Assembly (NCBI RefSeq): GCF_029760955.1 | Contig: NZ_CP121682.1 | Span: forward strand, 6,652,501 to 6,716,500 | Direction of reading: 5' to 3' | Length of the DNA stretch: 64,000 bases | DNA from: Streptomyces cathayae | GTDB lineage: Bacteria; Actinomycetota; Actinomycetes; Streptomycetales; Streptomycetaceae | Shown here: piece by piece, positions 31,946 to 39,982 of the stretch | How positions within the stretch are numbered: position 1 is the first letter of the stretch | How the letters are laid out: each line of letters begins with the position of its first letter | Position numbers and translations under genes: made by a program | The notes under the pieces: model-generated | What the model saw: only the letters and a program-made list of their open reading frames with translations | What the model was told of the DNA's origin: nothing | Database searches by the model: none

Positions 31946-32161
31946 GGGGCTCCTGCCCCCACGGCCGGGTCTGGGCCCGGCGAAACGGGTGCCGCGCCGC
32001 CGCAAGTGCCTGCTCCCGGTCCCCGGCCGCCTCAGCCGTGGGGACAGCAGCGGGAGGGCTGTGTCTGACCGGTGGTCTGTGGATCCGCGTCCGGTATCAG
32101 CGGCCCCGTGGTGTGGCGCGGGTCACGGGAACTCCTCGGCCAGGCCGGAGAGGTAGGTGGT

Positions 32162-32863
32162 GTGAGATGTGATGAACAGGAAGATCGGGAGCGCATGCGC
32201 GCACGGATCAGGGCGGGCGACCGCGAGGCGTTCGCCGCGCTCTACGAGGAGTACGCGCGGTCGGTCTGCAACCACGCCTACCGGCTGACGGGCGATTGGT
32301 CGACGGCCGAGGAGGTTCTGTCCGAGACCTTCCTGGCCGCCTGGCGCACCCGTCACGCCGTCGAGCCGGAGGGCGACTCGCTGCGGCCGTGGTTGCTCGG
32401 GATCGCCACGAACAAGGCACGCAACGCCAACCGCGGTATCGGGCGGCGCCTGGCCTTCCTGGCCCGCCGCCCCGCCCCGGAACCGGTGGCGGACATCGCG
32501 GACGCCACGGCCGGACGCGTCGACGACACACGGCGGCTCGCCGCGATCCGGCAGACACTGGGCGGACTCCGCCGCCAGGAACGCGAGGTGCTGGCCCTCT
32601 GCGTCTGGTCCGGGCTGGACTATGCCGAGGCCGCCGAAGCCCTCGGTGTCCCGGTGGGCACCGTGCGGTCGCGGCTGTCCCGCGCCCGTAAGCAGCTGCG
32701 ACGGCTCACCGACGAGCAGCTCCGCCGGACACCGGACGGGTCCGCGCGGGAAGCGCGACCCGGAGAGGCGGTCCGATCCGGAAGGGAACCCCGCCCCCGC
32801 CGCGGAGAGGCAGAGAGCAGGGCCGCGTTCGTGGCCCTGCCCATCCAGGAGGAAGCCCGATGA
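32162..32863 (+). CDS. ECF-type RNA polymerase sigma factor
   Basis: 233 aa. GTG 32162 has GGAGAGG 8 nt upstream. Region 2 reads REAFAALYEEYARSVCNHAY and DWSTAEEVLSETFLAAWR; region 4 reads LALCVWSGLDYAEAAEALGV and VGTVRSRLSRARKQLRR. A basic, disordered tail of ~45 residues follows. The next gene overlaps by ATGA and encodes a membrane protein with a cytoplasmic N-terminus, the arrangement of a sigma factor and its membrane partner. Confidence 0.9.
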   Translation: MRCDEQEDRERMRARIRAGDREAFAALYEEYARSVCNHAYRLTGDWSTAEEVLSETFLAAWRTRHAVEPEGDSLRPWLLGIATNKARNANRGIGRRLAFLARRPAPEPVADIADATAGRVDDTRRLAAIRQTLGGLRRQEREVLALCVWSGLDYAEAAEALGVPVGTVRSRLSRARKQLRRLTDEQLRRTPDGSAREARPGEAVRSGREPRPRRGEAESRAAFVALPIQEEAR

Positions 32864-33957
32864 ACGACCGCACCTCCGGCCCCGAGCGGGCCGAACACGA
32901 GGAACTGGCCCGGCTGCTGCCGGCCCCGGCCGAACGGGACCTGCCTCCGGGCCGTCATCTCCACCACAAGGACACCCTGATGCGTCTGATCGACCAGGAC
33001 GGCGACCGCACCACCGCCCTCCCCCGCCCCCGGCCCCGCCTCCTGCGCCCCACTGTCCTGCTGCCCGCCGCCGGACTGGCCCTGGGCGGGGTACTGCTCA
33101 CCACGCTCACCGTGACCGGCCAGGACCGCGCTCCGGCACCGTCCGCCGCGGGCACGGGTTCTCGGGCCACGGCCCCGCGTGGCGCGGCCGTGCTGCTCGA
33201 CCGGGTCGCCTCGGTCGCCGCGAAGAAGGGCGAACAGAAGGTCACCGACGACCAGTTCGTGTACGTCAGGACACTGCAGACCGAGAACGAGGGCAAGTTC
33301 GACGGCCCGGTGAAGCTGACCGAGCCCCGCGAGCGTGAGGTCTGGATCACGCAGAAGTCGGGGCCGGTGATCGATGAAGGCCTGATCCACCAGGGCGGCT
33401 CGTACATCCCGATCACCGTCGGGGTCCCGGACGGCGAGGCGGCCGTCGGCTACCCGGCGGGCCTCAGCCGGCCGACGTACACGTGGCTGGCCTCCCTGCC
33501 CACCGACCCCGACGCCCTGCTCCAGCGGCTCGCCACCGAGATCACCGCGGACCAGGACGCGCGTGACACCCCGGCCGAGGACCGGGACCCGGACCAGGAC
33601 GCCTTCGACGCCATCGGTGAGCTGCTGCGGGAGACGGTGATGCCGCCGAAGACCGCGGCCGCCCTCTACAAGGCCGCGGCGAAGATCCCCGGCGTGACCG
33701 AGGACTCCGACGCGGTGGACGCGGCCGGCCGGCACGGGATCGGCGTGGCCCGCGACAACACCCGGGCCGGTTGGCGCACCGCCTGGATCTTCGACTCGAC
33801 CACCCTGGAGTACCTGGGCGAACGGAGCTACCTCATCAAGGACACCTCCATGGGCAAGAAGGGCACCCTGATCAACCGGTCGGCGGTCCTGGAGCGCGCG
33901 GTCGTCAACGCCCTCCGCGAAAGGCCGTCGACCGAGAAGCCGTCAACGACGACCTGA
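32860..33957 (+). CDS. CU044_5270-type membrane protein, partner of the ECF sigma factor
   Basis: 365 aa. A ~60-residue cytoplasmic N-terminus (HEELARLLPAPAERDLPPGR; HKDTLMRLIDQ) precedes one membrane helix (LLPAAGLALGGVLLTTLTV) and a large extracellular domain with many YVRTLQT/VWIT-type beta strands. Gene overlap with the sigma gene and this topology fit an anti-sigma or sensor protein, though no zinc-binding HxxxCxxC motif is present. Family name recalled from repeated sigma-factor association. Confidence 0.75.
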   Translation: MNDRTSGPERAEHEELARLLPAPAERDLPPGRHLHHKDTLMRLIDQDGDRTTALPRPRPRLLRPTVLLPAAGLALGGVLLTTLTVTGQDRAPAPSAAGTGSRATAPRGAAVLLDRVASVAAKKGEQKVTDDQFVYVRTLQTENEGKFDGPVKLTEPREREVWITQKSGPVIDEGLIHQGGSYIPITVGVPDGEAAVGYPAGLSRPTYTWLASLPTDPDALLQRLATEITADQDARDTPAEDRDPDQDAFDAIGELLRETVMPPKTAAALYKAAAKIPGVTEDSDAVDAAGRHGIGVARDNTRAGWRTAWIFDSTTLEYLGERSYLIKDTSMGKKGTLINRSAVLERAVVNALRERPSTEKPSTTT

Positions 33958-34201
33958 TCCCGACAGGGAGCTGCCGGGGTGTGGCTACGCGCCCCGGCAC
34001 CGGTCGCTCTCTGCACGGTCCCCGCCAGGCACGCCGAGCACCAGGATCCGTGCGCGGGAGAGGCTCGACTGACGCCCCGTACATTCCCATTCGCCTCAGA
34101 CGGGGCGCGGCAGCGGGAGTGTGCAGGCCAGGAACCCCGGGCCGCCTCCGCGTCCCGGCCGGCCGGTGGGCCACCGCGGCCAGGCAGCCGTCTCGTTTGG
34201 A

Positions 34202-34463
34202 TCAGTGGGCTGACCACAGGAAGATGCCTGCGATGCGGAGACCGGCCAGGTAGATCGTGGCGGTCTTCTCGTAGCGGGTCGCGATGCCTCGCCACTGCTT
34301 CAGGCGGTGGACGCATCGCTCGACGGTGTTGCGCTGCTTGCAGGTCTCGCGGTCGAAGGCCGGTGGCCTGCCGCCCTGTCTGCCGCGTCGCAGCCGGTGT
34401 CCGCGCTGGTCCGCCGGAACCGGGATGACCGCCCGGATGCCCCGCTTGCGCAGGTGATCTCGT
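34202..34463 (-). pseudogene. IS5-family transposase, 3' remnant
   Basis: The minus strand reads RDHLRKRGIRAVIPVP, RPPAFDRETCKQRNTVERCV and HRLKQWRGIATRYEKTATIY, ending GIFLWSAH and a stop. This is the DDE C-terminus of a Streptomyces IS5-family transposase. It begins directly after the stop codon of the thioredoxin-like gene. Its orientation is opposite to the 5' remnant at 31797, so the two are not halves of one insertion. Confidence 0.85.
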
Positions 34464-34786
34464 CACGCGGGGTGCAGTCCGGGCGTCGCCGCCCCGGCAA
34501 GGGCCTGGCGCAGGGCGATCTCGTCCGGCACGCCGGACACGGTGCCGTCGGCGTTCCGGTACAGACGGCACGACAGGCTGGGCGCGGCGCCGGGTGGCGC
34601 GAACGGGTCGGTGCCGTCGACCAGGATCGTCGGAGACCCGTACATGCCCAGCCGGGCGGCCTCCGCCTCATCGGACACCTCGAGCAGCTCCATCCGAGCT
34701 GCTCGTCCGTCCAGCGCGGCGGTCACCCGCTCCAGCGCGGGTCGTGCGTTCGGGCAGTCCGCCACCGTGAGTACCGTGATCCGCAT
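34463..34786 (-). CDS. Thioredoxin-fold protein divergent from a MerR regulator
   Basis: 107 aa. RITVLTVADCPNARPALERV, LGMYGSPTILVDGTDPFAPP and SCRLYRNADGTVSGVPDEI show a thioredoxin fold with a cis-Pro (GSPTI). Only one cysteine lies at the active-site position (DCPN rather than CxxC), and a second lies in SCRLY. Similar small proteins accompany mercury or organomercurial resistance genes in actinobacteria (inference). Its promoter has the long spacer typical of MerR control; the 3' end abuts IS DNA. Confidence 0.7.
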   Translation of the reverse strand: MRITVLTVADCPNARPALERVTAALDGRAARMELLEVSDEAEAARLGMYGSPTILVDGTDPFAPPGAAPSLSCRLYRNADGTVSGVPDEIALRQALAGAATPGLHPA

Positions 34787-34828
34787 CCGCCTCGTCCTCC
34801 CGGCCCACTGCTCGATCTTCCACACCCG

Positions 34829-34860
34829 ACGGTAGACCTTCCAGTGCACAGGAAGGTCAA
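34829..34860 (-). promoter_or_regulatory. MerR-type promoter with 20-bp spacer and dyad
   Basis: On the minus strand: −35 TTGACC (34860–34855), 20-bp spacer, −10 TACCGT (34834–34829). The spacer carries the perfect dyad GACCTTCC-N8-GGAAGGTC (34835–34858). An over-long spacer with a central dyad is the hallmark of promoters untwisted by metal-responsive MerR proteins. It drives the thioredoxin-like gene; the regulator gene lies on the other side. Confidence 0.75.
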
Positions 34861-34876
34861 GGGCCGGCCTGGAGAA

Positions 34877-35276
34877 ATGCGCACCGGCGACCTCGCTGCC
34901 CGCACCGGGCTGACGACCAAGACCCTTCGCTTCCACGGGGACAGTGGTCTACCGCCTGCGCCCCCCGCACCCCGGGCGGCTACCGTGGCTGCCCCGACCA
35001 CACCGTCACCCGGCTCTCGTTCGTCCGCGACGTCCAGCGCGCGGGCCTCACCCTCGCCGAGATCCGCTCGATCCTCGCCCAGCGCGACGACGGCCATGCA
35101 CCCTGCACCCACGTCACCGAACTGATCCCCGCACACCTGGACGACATCGACCGGCGCCTGGCCGAACTCGTCACCACCCGCGAAGCGCTGCGCGCCCTCG
35201 GGGGCCGCACCGCGACCACCGCCCCGGCCACCTGCGGCGCAGACGACATCTGCCCAGTCTCAACTCCACACGGCTG
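34877..35276 (+). pseudogene. Metal-responsive MerR-family regulator, frameshifted
   Basis: ATG 34877 begins MRTGDLAARTGLTTKTLRF. At the C6 run 34961–34966 the frame is lost by one base. The −1 frame then continues PRTPGGYRGCPDHTVTRLSF, VQRAGLTLAEIRSILAQRDD, CTHVTELIPAHLDDIDRRLA and CGADDIC. The three cysteines in these positions resemble heavy-metal sensors (mercury/zinc type). HGD replaces the usual YE-D in the helix-turn-helix, so more than one lesion may exist. No stop appears soon after CGADDIC; the frame runs to 35460. Confidence 0.75.
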
Positions 35277-35527
35277 TAGGCGCCGGCTCCCGTCGCGCTG
35301 TCCGCTCTCCCGCCGATCGCTGGCATCGCAGTGCTGCCGGTGGCCGTGGACATCGAGAGGGCGCGTGCTGACGCGCAGGGTGCCCCGGTCGGCGCCGCCT
35401 GCCCCGGATGCGGAGCGCGGCCGACCCGGATCACGGATCCTGCCTGCGGTTTCCCGCTGACATGCCGAGTGTCGTACTCCGGCCGCCCGGCGGACAGGAC
35501 GGCTCCCGCGGTGCAGCCCTCGTTGCC

Positions 35528-35874
35528 ATCGCCGTGAACAGGTGGAACACCTACACCCGGAAGCCCGCGTTCGCCGAGGCCGGGATCATTCCACCGCGTG
35601 CCAAGGATGCGAAGCCGTGGCAGGGGGAGGCGGCGCCGAAGGACGGCTTCCACGTACCGCGTCCCACCTGTGCCCCGATCATGCTGGAGGCGGGGGAGTC
35701 CGTGGTGACGTTGGCGCGATGGCTCGGGCGCTTCTCGCCGGCCGTCATGCTCGGTCACTTGCTCACTTCAGGCCGGAGGCCGGGAGCGAGGGGCGCACCG
35801 TGATCGACGGACTGCTCGGAGAGCAGGGAGATGAGTGCGTCGGCCGAAACTTCCCAGATTCTCCCCCGGGCTGA
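35528..35874 (+). pseudogene. Tyrosine recombinase (phage/ICE integrase), 3' remnant
   Basis: Frame one reads VNRWNTYTRKPAFAEAGIIPP-like sequence, then GFHVPRPTC and EAGESVVTLARWLG. After ~35757 homology moves to another frame (AHFRPEAGSEGRTVIDGLLG). A one-base deletion removes the codon of the nucleophilic tyrosine (expected LGHYAHF), the usual H-x-x-R-H reads HVPRP, and LGH reads LGR. The enzyme is therefore dead. 35277–35527 holds no supported gene. Confidence 0.8.
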
Positions 35875-35953
35875 TCGTGGCCGACTCCTCGGAGCACAGG
35901 GATCTGGAGGAGGTCGTGGATTGCAAGGCCAAGGGATCGCGTAGCCTGGCGAA

Positions 35954-36718
35954 ATGCTGACCGAGGTCACCGCCACCCGCTACATCACGCCCCTGCGTGA
36001 GGGCGGCTCGCTGCCGGGACTGGTCGAGGCCGACGACCTCGGCACCTACGTCCTCAAATTCACCGGTGCGGGCCAGGGGCGCAAGACCCTGGTCGCCGAG
36101 GTCGTCTGCGGGGAACTAGCCCGCCGGCTGGGGTTCCGGGTGCCGCGCCTGGTGACGGTCGAACTCGACCCGGTGCTGGGGCTGGGTGAGCCCGACGAGC
36201 AGGTTCAGGGACTCCTCAAGTCCAGCGGGGGCACCAATCTGGGCATGGAGTTCCTCTCCGGCGCGCTCGGCTTCGACCCGCTCGCCTTCGAGGTGAGCCC
36301 CGAAGAGGCCGGGCGGGTCGTCTGGTTCGACGCGCTGGTGAACAACGTCGACCGGTCCTGGCGCAACCCCAACCTGCTGCGCCGGCACGGCGAGCTCTGG
36401 CTGATCGACCACGGCGCCACCATGATCTGGCACCACAACTGGCCCGGCGTCGAAGCGTCCGCCGCCCGCCCCTACGACGCCTCCGACCACGCCTTGAAGA
36501 CGTTCGCGCCGGATGTGGCCGCCGCGGCGGCGGACCTCGCGCCGCGCGTCACCGAGGACCTGCTCGGCGAGGTCACCGCACGGATTCCCGACGTGTGGCT
36601 GGTGGACGAGCCGGGGTTCGAGACCCCGGACGAACTCCGGCGGGCCTACGCACGGCCCCTGCTCGCCCGCGCGGCCACCGTCCACCAGCGCGTCCACGGT
36701 CTCGGGGAGAACGAGTGA
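35954..36718 (+). CDS. HipA-like kinase (HipA_2 family)
   Basis: 254 aa. It lacks the usual HipA N-terminal subdomain. Ser/Thr-kinase-like residues are visible in LVNNVDRSWRNPNLL (catalytic Asp, Asn) and LWLIDHGATM (DFG-equivalent DHG); YVLKFTGAGQGRKTL may supply the ATP-binding lysine. HipA toxins phosphorylate tRNA synthetases, but no antitoxin HipB precedes it. It is leaderless (TAGCCT 35942–35947) and overlaps the DUF3037 gene by GTGA. This pairing recurs across bacteria and its function is unknown. Confidence 0.83.
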   Translation: MLTEVTATRYITPLREGGSLPGLVEADDLGTYVLKFTGAGQGRKTLVAEVVCGELARRLGFRVPRLVTVELDPVLGLGEPDEQVQGLLKSSGGTNLGMEFLSGALGFDPLAFEVSPEEAGRVVWFDALVNNVDRSWRNPNLLRRHGELWLIDHGATMIWHHNWPGVEASAARPYDASDHALKTFAPDVAAAAADLAPRVTEDLLGEVTARIPDVWLVDEPGFETPDELRRAYARPLLARAATVHQRVHGLGENE

Positions 36719-37098
36719 GCGACCGGCACGTCTTCGAGTACGCGCTGCTGCGGGTCGTACCGCGCATCGAGCGCGGCGAGTGCGTCAACGCGGGAGTGCT
36801 CGTGTACTGCCGTCACGAGGCGTTCGTCGGGGTACGCACCCATCTCGACGCGTCCCGGCTGCTGGCCCTCGACCCGCACGTGGACCTGGCCGGCGTACGG
36901 GCCGCGCTGCGTGCCGTCGAGGGGGTGTGCGCCGGTGGGGAGGCGGCGGGCCAGGCCGCCGGGGACGACGCCGGGCGGCGCTTCCGCTGGCTGGTCGCGC
37001 CCCGCTCCACCGTCGTCCAGCCCGGGCCCGTGCACACCGGGCTCACCGCCGACCCGTCGGCCGAGGTGGAGCGGCTGCTCGACCTGCTCGTGCGCTGA
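36715..37098 (+). CDS. DUF3037 family protein paired with HipA-like kinase
   Basis: 127 aa from GTG 36715, which overlaps the previous stop. FEYALLRVVPRIERGECVNA then GVLVYCRHEAFVG is the DUF3037 signature. Codon use and strict overlap show it is co-translated with the HipA-like kinase. It could be substrate, regulator or antitoxin of the kinase (inference only). Confidence 0.82.
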   Translation: MSDRHVFEYALLRVVPRIERGECVNAGVLVYCRHEAFVGVRTHLDASRLLALDPHVDLAGVRAALRAVEGVCAGGEAAGQAAGDDAGRRFRWLVAPRSTVVQPGPVHTGLTADPSAEVERLLDLLVR

Positions 37099-37135
37099 AC
37101 CGGCGACCTCCTTGTGGCGGGCGCCGGTCCGGGGG

Positions 37136-37630
37136 TCAGCGCCGGCGGCGCCTCACCACGTAGCCGGCCGCGGCGGCGGCACCCGCCGCGAACGCCAGGC
37201 CGATTCCGATGTCCCAGTCGCTGGGCCCGGTGCCCGACGAGCCACCCAGCCCGCCCTCCACACCCCGTGTGGGTGTGACCGAGGCGGGTGCGGTGAGGGC
37301 CGGAGGTGCCACCGCGGGGGCCGTGGGCGTCAGGGGGGTGGTGGGGGCCGCGACGGGAGTCGCGGTGGTGGGCACGGGCCGGGGAGAGCTGGTGGAGGAG
37401 GTGACGGGGTCGCCCCGGTGGGGAAGCGCCTCGCAGGCGATGTCGTCGTCCGGGCCCTGTTCCTCGTCGAGTCCGTTGGGATCGCTCCGGTCCAGGTTGA
37501 ACAGGGCCTGTGCCTCCTCCTGGTAGGTGAAGTCCCGGCAGTTCAGATCCTGTGCGTGAGCGGTGGGGGCCGACGGCACGGTCGCGGCGAGCGCGATCAG
37601 TATGCCGAGAGCACCGGTGCGACGGCACAT
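37136..37630 (-). CDS. Secreted Excalibur-domain protein with C-terminal anchor
   Basis: 164 aa, AAGGAGG about 7 nt before the ATG. A signal peptide ends at AHA~28. The Excalibur calcium-binding domain (DLNCRDFTYQEEAQALFN; DPNGLDEEQGPDDDIACE) is followed by a Pro/Thr/Ala-rich linker and a C-terminal membrane helix with a VVRRRRR tail, like a sortase-type or tail anchor without a clear LPxTG motif. The extra Asp-rich stretch QGPDDD departs from the usual LDGDGDG. Confidence 0.83.
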   Translation of the reverse strand: MCRRTGALGILIALAATVPSAPTAHAQDLNCRDFTYQEEAQALFNLDRSDPNGLDEEQGPDDDIACEALPHRGDPVTSSTSSPRPVPTTATPVAAPTTPLTPTAPAVAPPALTAPASVTPTRGVEGGLGGSSGTGPSDWDIGIGLAFAAGAAAAAGYVVRRRRR

Positions 37631-37694
37631 GGAGCGCCTCCTTTCCGGCCGGGAGCGGCTGCTCCGGCCGTGAGTGGCTCGCGCTTCGACGCTA

Positions 37695-37878
37695 GGGCCT
37701 GTCCGGCGGATCAACCCGCAGACGCGAGGGCCGGCCCGCTCGTCCGCGGTGTCGCCGTCACTCACCGGCGCCCCGCGCCGACGTCATCCTCCGCGGTGCG
37801 GCCGGACACGTCAGCCCCCGCTCACCTGCGCCGATGGGCGCCGCGGGTTTCCCGCTGCCTGATCCGCCGGACAGGCCC
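37695..37878. mobile_element. MITE-like element with perfect 19-bp terminal inverted repeats
   Basis: GGGCCTGTCCGGCGGATCA (37695–37713) is repeated exactly in inverted orientation at 37860–37878, enclosing 146 bp with no coding potential. The ends resemble those of Streptomyces IS elements, and the short size suggests a non-autonomous element or a solo IS scar. No clear target duplication flanks it (CTA left, CCG right). The rest of the gap to 38168 holds no gene. Confidence 0.6.
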
Positions 37879-38168
37879 CCGGGGCGCCCCCCACCGGGGC
37901 GCGCAGCCGTAGGCCGTTCGGGTGGCGTGGACGTGGTCGCGGGGCCGGTCCGGGCGGGGCTTCGGGGCGGGGTCCCGGGGCGGGACGGCGCCGAGCGGGG
38001 CGTGGTCCGCACGGGGGCGGCGGTCCGGGGAATGGATCACACAGCAGGGTGTGCCGTTGACACCGGGTGCCAGGGCTTCTAGCGTCACGTCTGCTGAAGG
38101 TACTAAGCGGTTGCTCACTGACGGGGCAGGCCGCAGGAGCCGCATCCCAAGGGCGAGGAGAAGCAGCA

Positions 38169-38933
38169 ATGTCCACCATTGAGCAGCAGCGGGTCGCGGT
38201 CGTCACCGGTGCCGCGCGCGGTATCGGCGCCGCCACCGCCGTACGGCTGGCGGCCGAGGGCCACGCGGTCGCCGTGATCGACCTCGACGAGGGCGCGTGC
38301 AAGGACACCGTCGAGAAGATCACCACCACCGGTGGCAAGGCTCTCGCGGTCGGCTGCGACGTCTCGGACGAGGCGCAGGTCGAGGCCGCCGTCGCGCGCA
38401 TCGCCGAGGAACTCGGCGCGCCGACCATCCTGGTCAACAACGCGGGTGTGCTGCGCGACAACCTGCTGTTCAAGATGAGCGTCGCCGACTGGGACACCGT
38501 CATGAACGTGCACCTGCGCGGCGCCTTCCTGATGTCGAAGGCCTGCCAGAAGCACATGGTCGACGCCGGCTTCGGACGGATCGTCAACCTGTCCTCCTCC
38601 TCCGCGCTGGGCAACCGGGGCCAGGTCAACTACTCCGCCGCCAAGGCCGGTCTGCAGGGCTTCACCAAGACCCTGGCCAAGGAGCTCGGCAAGTTCGGCA
38701 TCACCGCCAACGCCGTCGCCCCCGGCTTCATCGCCACCGAGATGACCAAGGCCACCGCCGACCGCGTCGGCATGGGCTTCGACGACTTCAAGGCCGCCGC
38801 CGCCACCCAGATCCCGGTCGCCCGCGTCGGCGAGCCGGAGGACATCGCCAACGCGATCGCCTTCTTCGCCGGCGAGGCCGCCGGATTCGTCTCCGGACAG
38901 GTGCTGTACGTGGCCGGCGGACCGCTCGACTAG
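38169..38933 (+). CDS. fabG: 3-oxoacyl-ACP reductase FabG (SDR)
   Basis: 254 aa. The NADP-binding site reads VVTGAARGIGAATAVRLA and the NNAG motif is intact (ILVNNAGVL). The active-site Ser-Tyr-Lys lies in LSSSSALGNRGQVNYSAAKA. It ends VSGQVLYVAGGPLD. It reduces beta-ketoacyl thioesters; a dedicated secondary role beside the housekeeping fatty-acid genes is likely. GAGGAG lies upstream of ATG 38169. Confidence 0.88.
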   Translation: MSTIEQQRVAVVTGAARGIGAATAVRLAAEGHAVAVIDLDEGACKDTVEKITTTGGKALAVGCDVSDEAQVEAAVARIAEELGAPTILVNNAGVLRDNLLFKMSVADWDTVMNVHLRGAFLMSKACQKHMVDAGFGRIVNLSSSSALGNRGQVNYSAAKAGLQGFTKTLAKELGKFGITANAVAPGFIATEMTKATADRVGMGFDDFKAAAATQIPVARVGEPEDIANAIAFFAGEAAGFVSGQVLYVAGGPLD

Positions 38934-38945
38934 GGAAGACGGGAC

Positions 38946-39704
38946 ATGACTTCAGTGGAACTCTCGGGCAAGGTCGCCCTGGTCACCGGCGCCAGCCGCG
39001 GCATCGGCCACGGCGTCGCCGAGGCGCTGGTCGCGCGCGGCGACCGCGTCTGCATCACCGGCCGCAACGAGGACGCCCTCAAGGAGGCCGTCGAGCAGCT
39101 GGGCGCCGACCGGGTCATCGGAGTGGCCGGCAAGGCGCACGACGAGGCGCACCAGGCCCTCGCCGTCGAGCGGACGATGGAGGCCTTCGGCCGGATCGAC
39201 TACCTCGTCAACAACGCCGGCACCAACCCGGTGTTCGGGCCGATCGCCGACCTCGACCTGAACGTGGCGCGCAAGGTCTTCGAGACCAACGTGATCTCGG
39301 CGCTCGGTTTCGCCCAGCGCACCTGGCACGCCTGGCAGAAGGACCACGGCGGAGCGATCGTCAACATCGCCTCCGTCGCGGGCATCGCGCCCTCGCCCTT
39401 CATCGCCGCCTACGGCGTCAGCAAGGCGGCACTGATCAACCTGACCGCGCAGCTGGCCCACGAGTTCGCGCCCGGGGTACGGGTCAACGCGATCGCCCCG
39501 GCCGTGGTGAAGACCAAGTTCGCCCAGGCGCTGTACGAGGGCAGGGAGGAGGAGGCCGCCGCGTCCTACCCGCTGGGCCGGCTCGGCGTGCCCTCCGACA
39601 TCGGCGGCGCCGCCGCGTTCCTCACCTCGGACCAGGCGGACTGGGTCACCGGCCAGACGCTGGTGGTCGACGGCGGCATCTTCCTGAACGCCGGCGTGAG
39701 CTGA
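38946..39704 (+). CDS. SDR family oxidoreductase (FabG-like)
   Basis: 252 aa, 12 nt after the fabG stop, so co-transcribed. It contains LVTGASRGIGHGVAEALVAR, LVNNAGTNPV, and the catalytic Tyr-Lys in FIAAYGVSKAALINL. It ends TGQTLVVDGGIFLNAG. FabG-like reductases in tandem are a conserved Streptomyces pair; the substrate is not defined by sequence. Confidence 0.87.
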   Translation: MTSVELSGKVALVTGASRGIGHGVAEALVARGDRVCITGRNEDALKEAVEQLGADRVIGVAGKAHDEAHQALAVERTMEAFGRIDYLVNNAGTNPVFGPIADLDLNVARKVFETNVISALGFAQRTWHAWQKDHGGAIVNIASVAGIAPSPFIAAYGVSKAALINLTAQLAHEFAPGVRVNAIAPAVVKTKFAQALYEGREEEAAASYPLGRLGVPSDIGGAAAFLTSDQADWVTGQTLVVDGGIFLNAGVS

Positions 39705-39781
39705 GACCGCGCCGGCCGCGTCGCCGGAGTGATCCGCCGGGCGGCCCGGGGCCGGATCGACGAGGCTGAGCCATGAGGATC

Positions 39782-39821
39782 CCGGTACGGGCGTTCGTTG
39801 ACGAAACGGCGTCCGTACCGG
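39782..39821 (+). terminator. Terminator after the fabG pair
   Basis: A 9-bp stem (39782–39790 with 39813–39821) encloses an inner imperfect GCGTTCGT/ACGAAACG pairing and is followed by CGTTTT. Confidence 0.75.
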
Positions 39822-39982
39822 CGTTTTCGAAGACAAGTGGACCCATGACAACGTAGTCAACGCAGAGTGACAACATCATCTACAACGAGTTGATCTCAAC
39901 AAGCGTACGAGGGAGGGCCACAGAGCGGAAGAGCGCGGTATCGTCTGCCGACTCTTGGGACGGCAGATCGAGGAGTGTGCGC

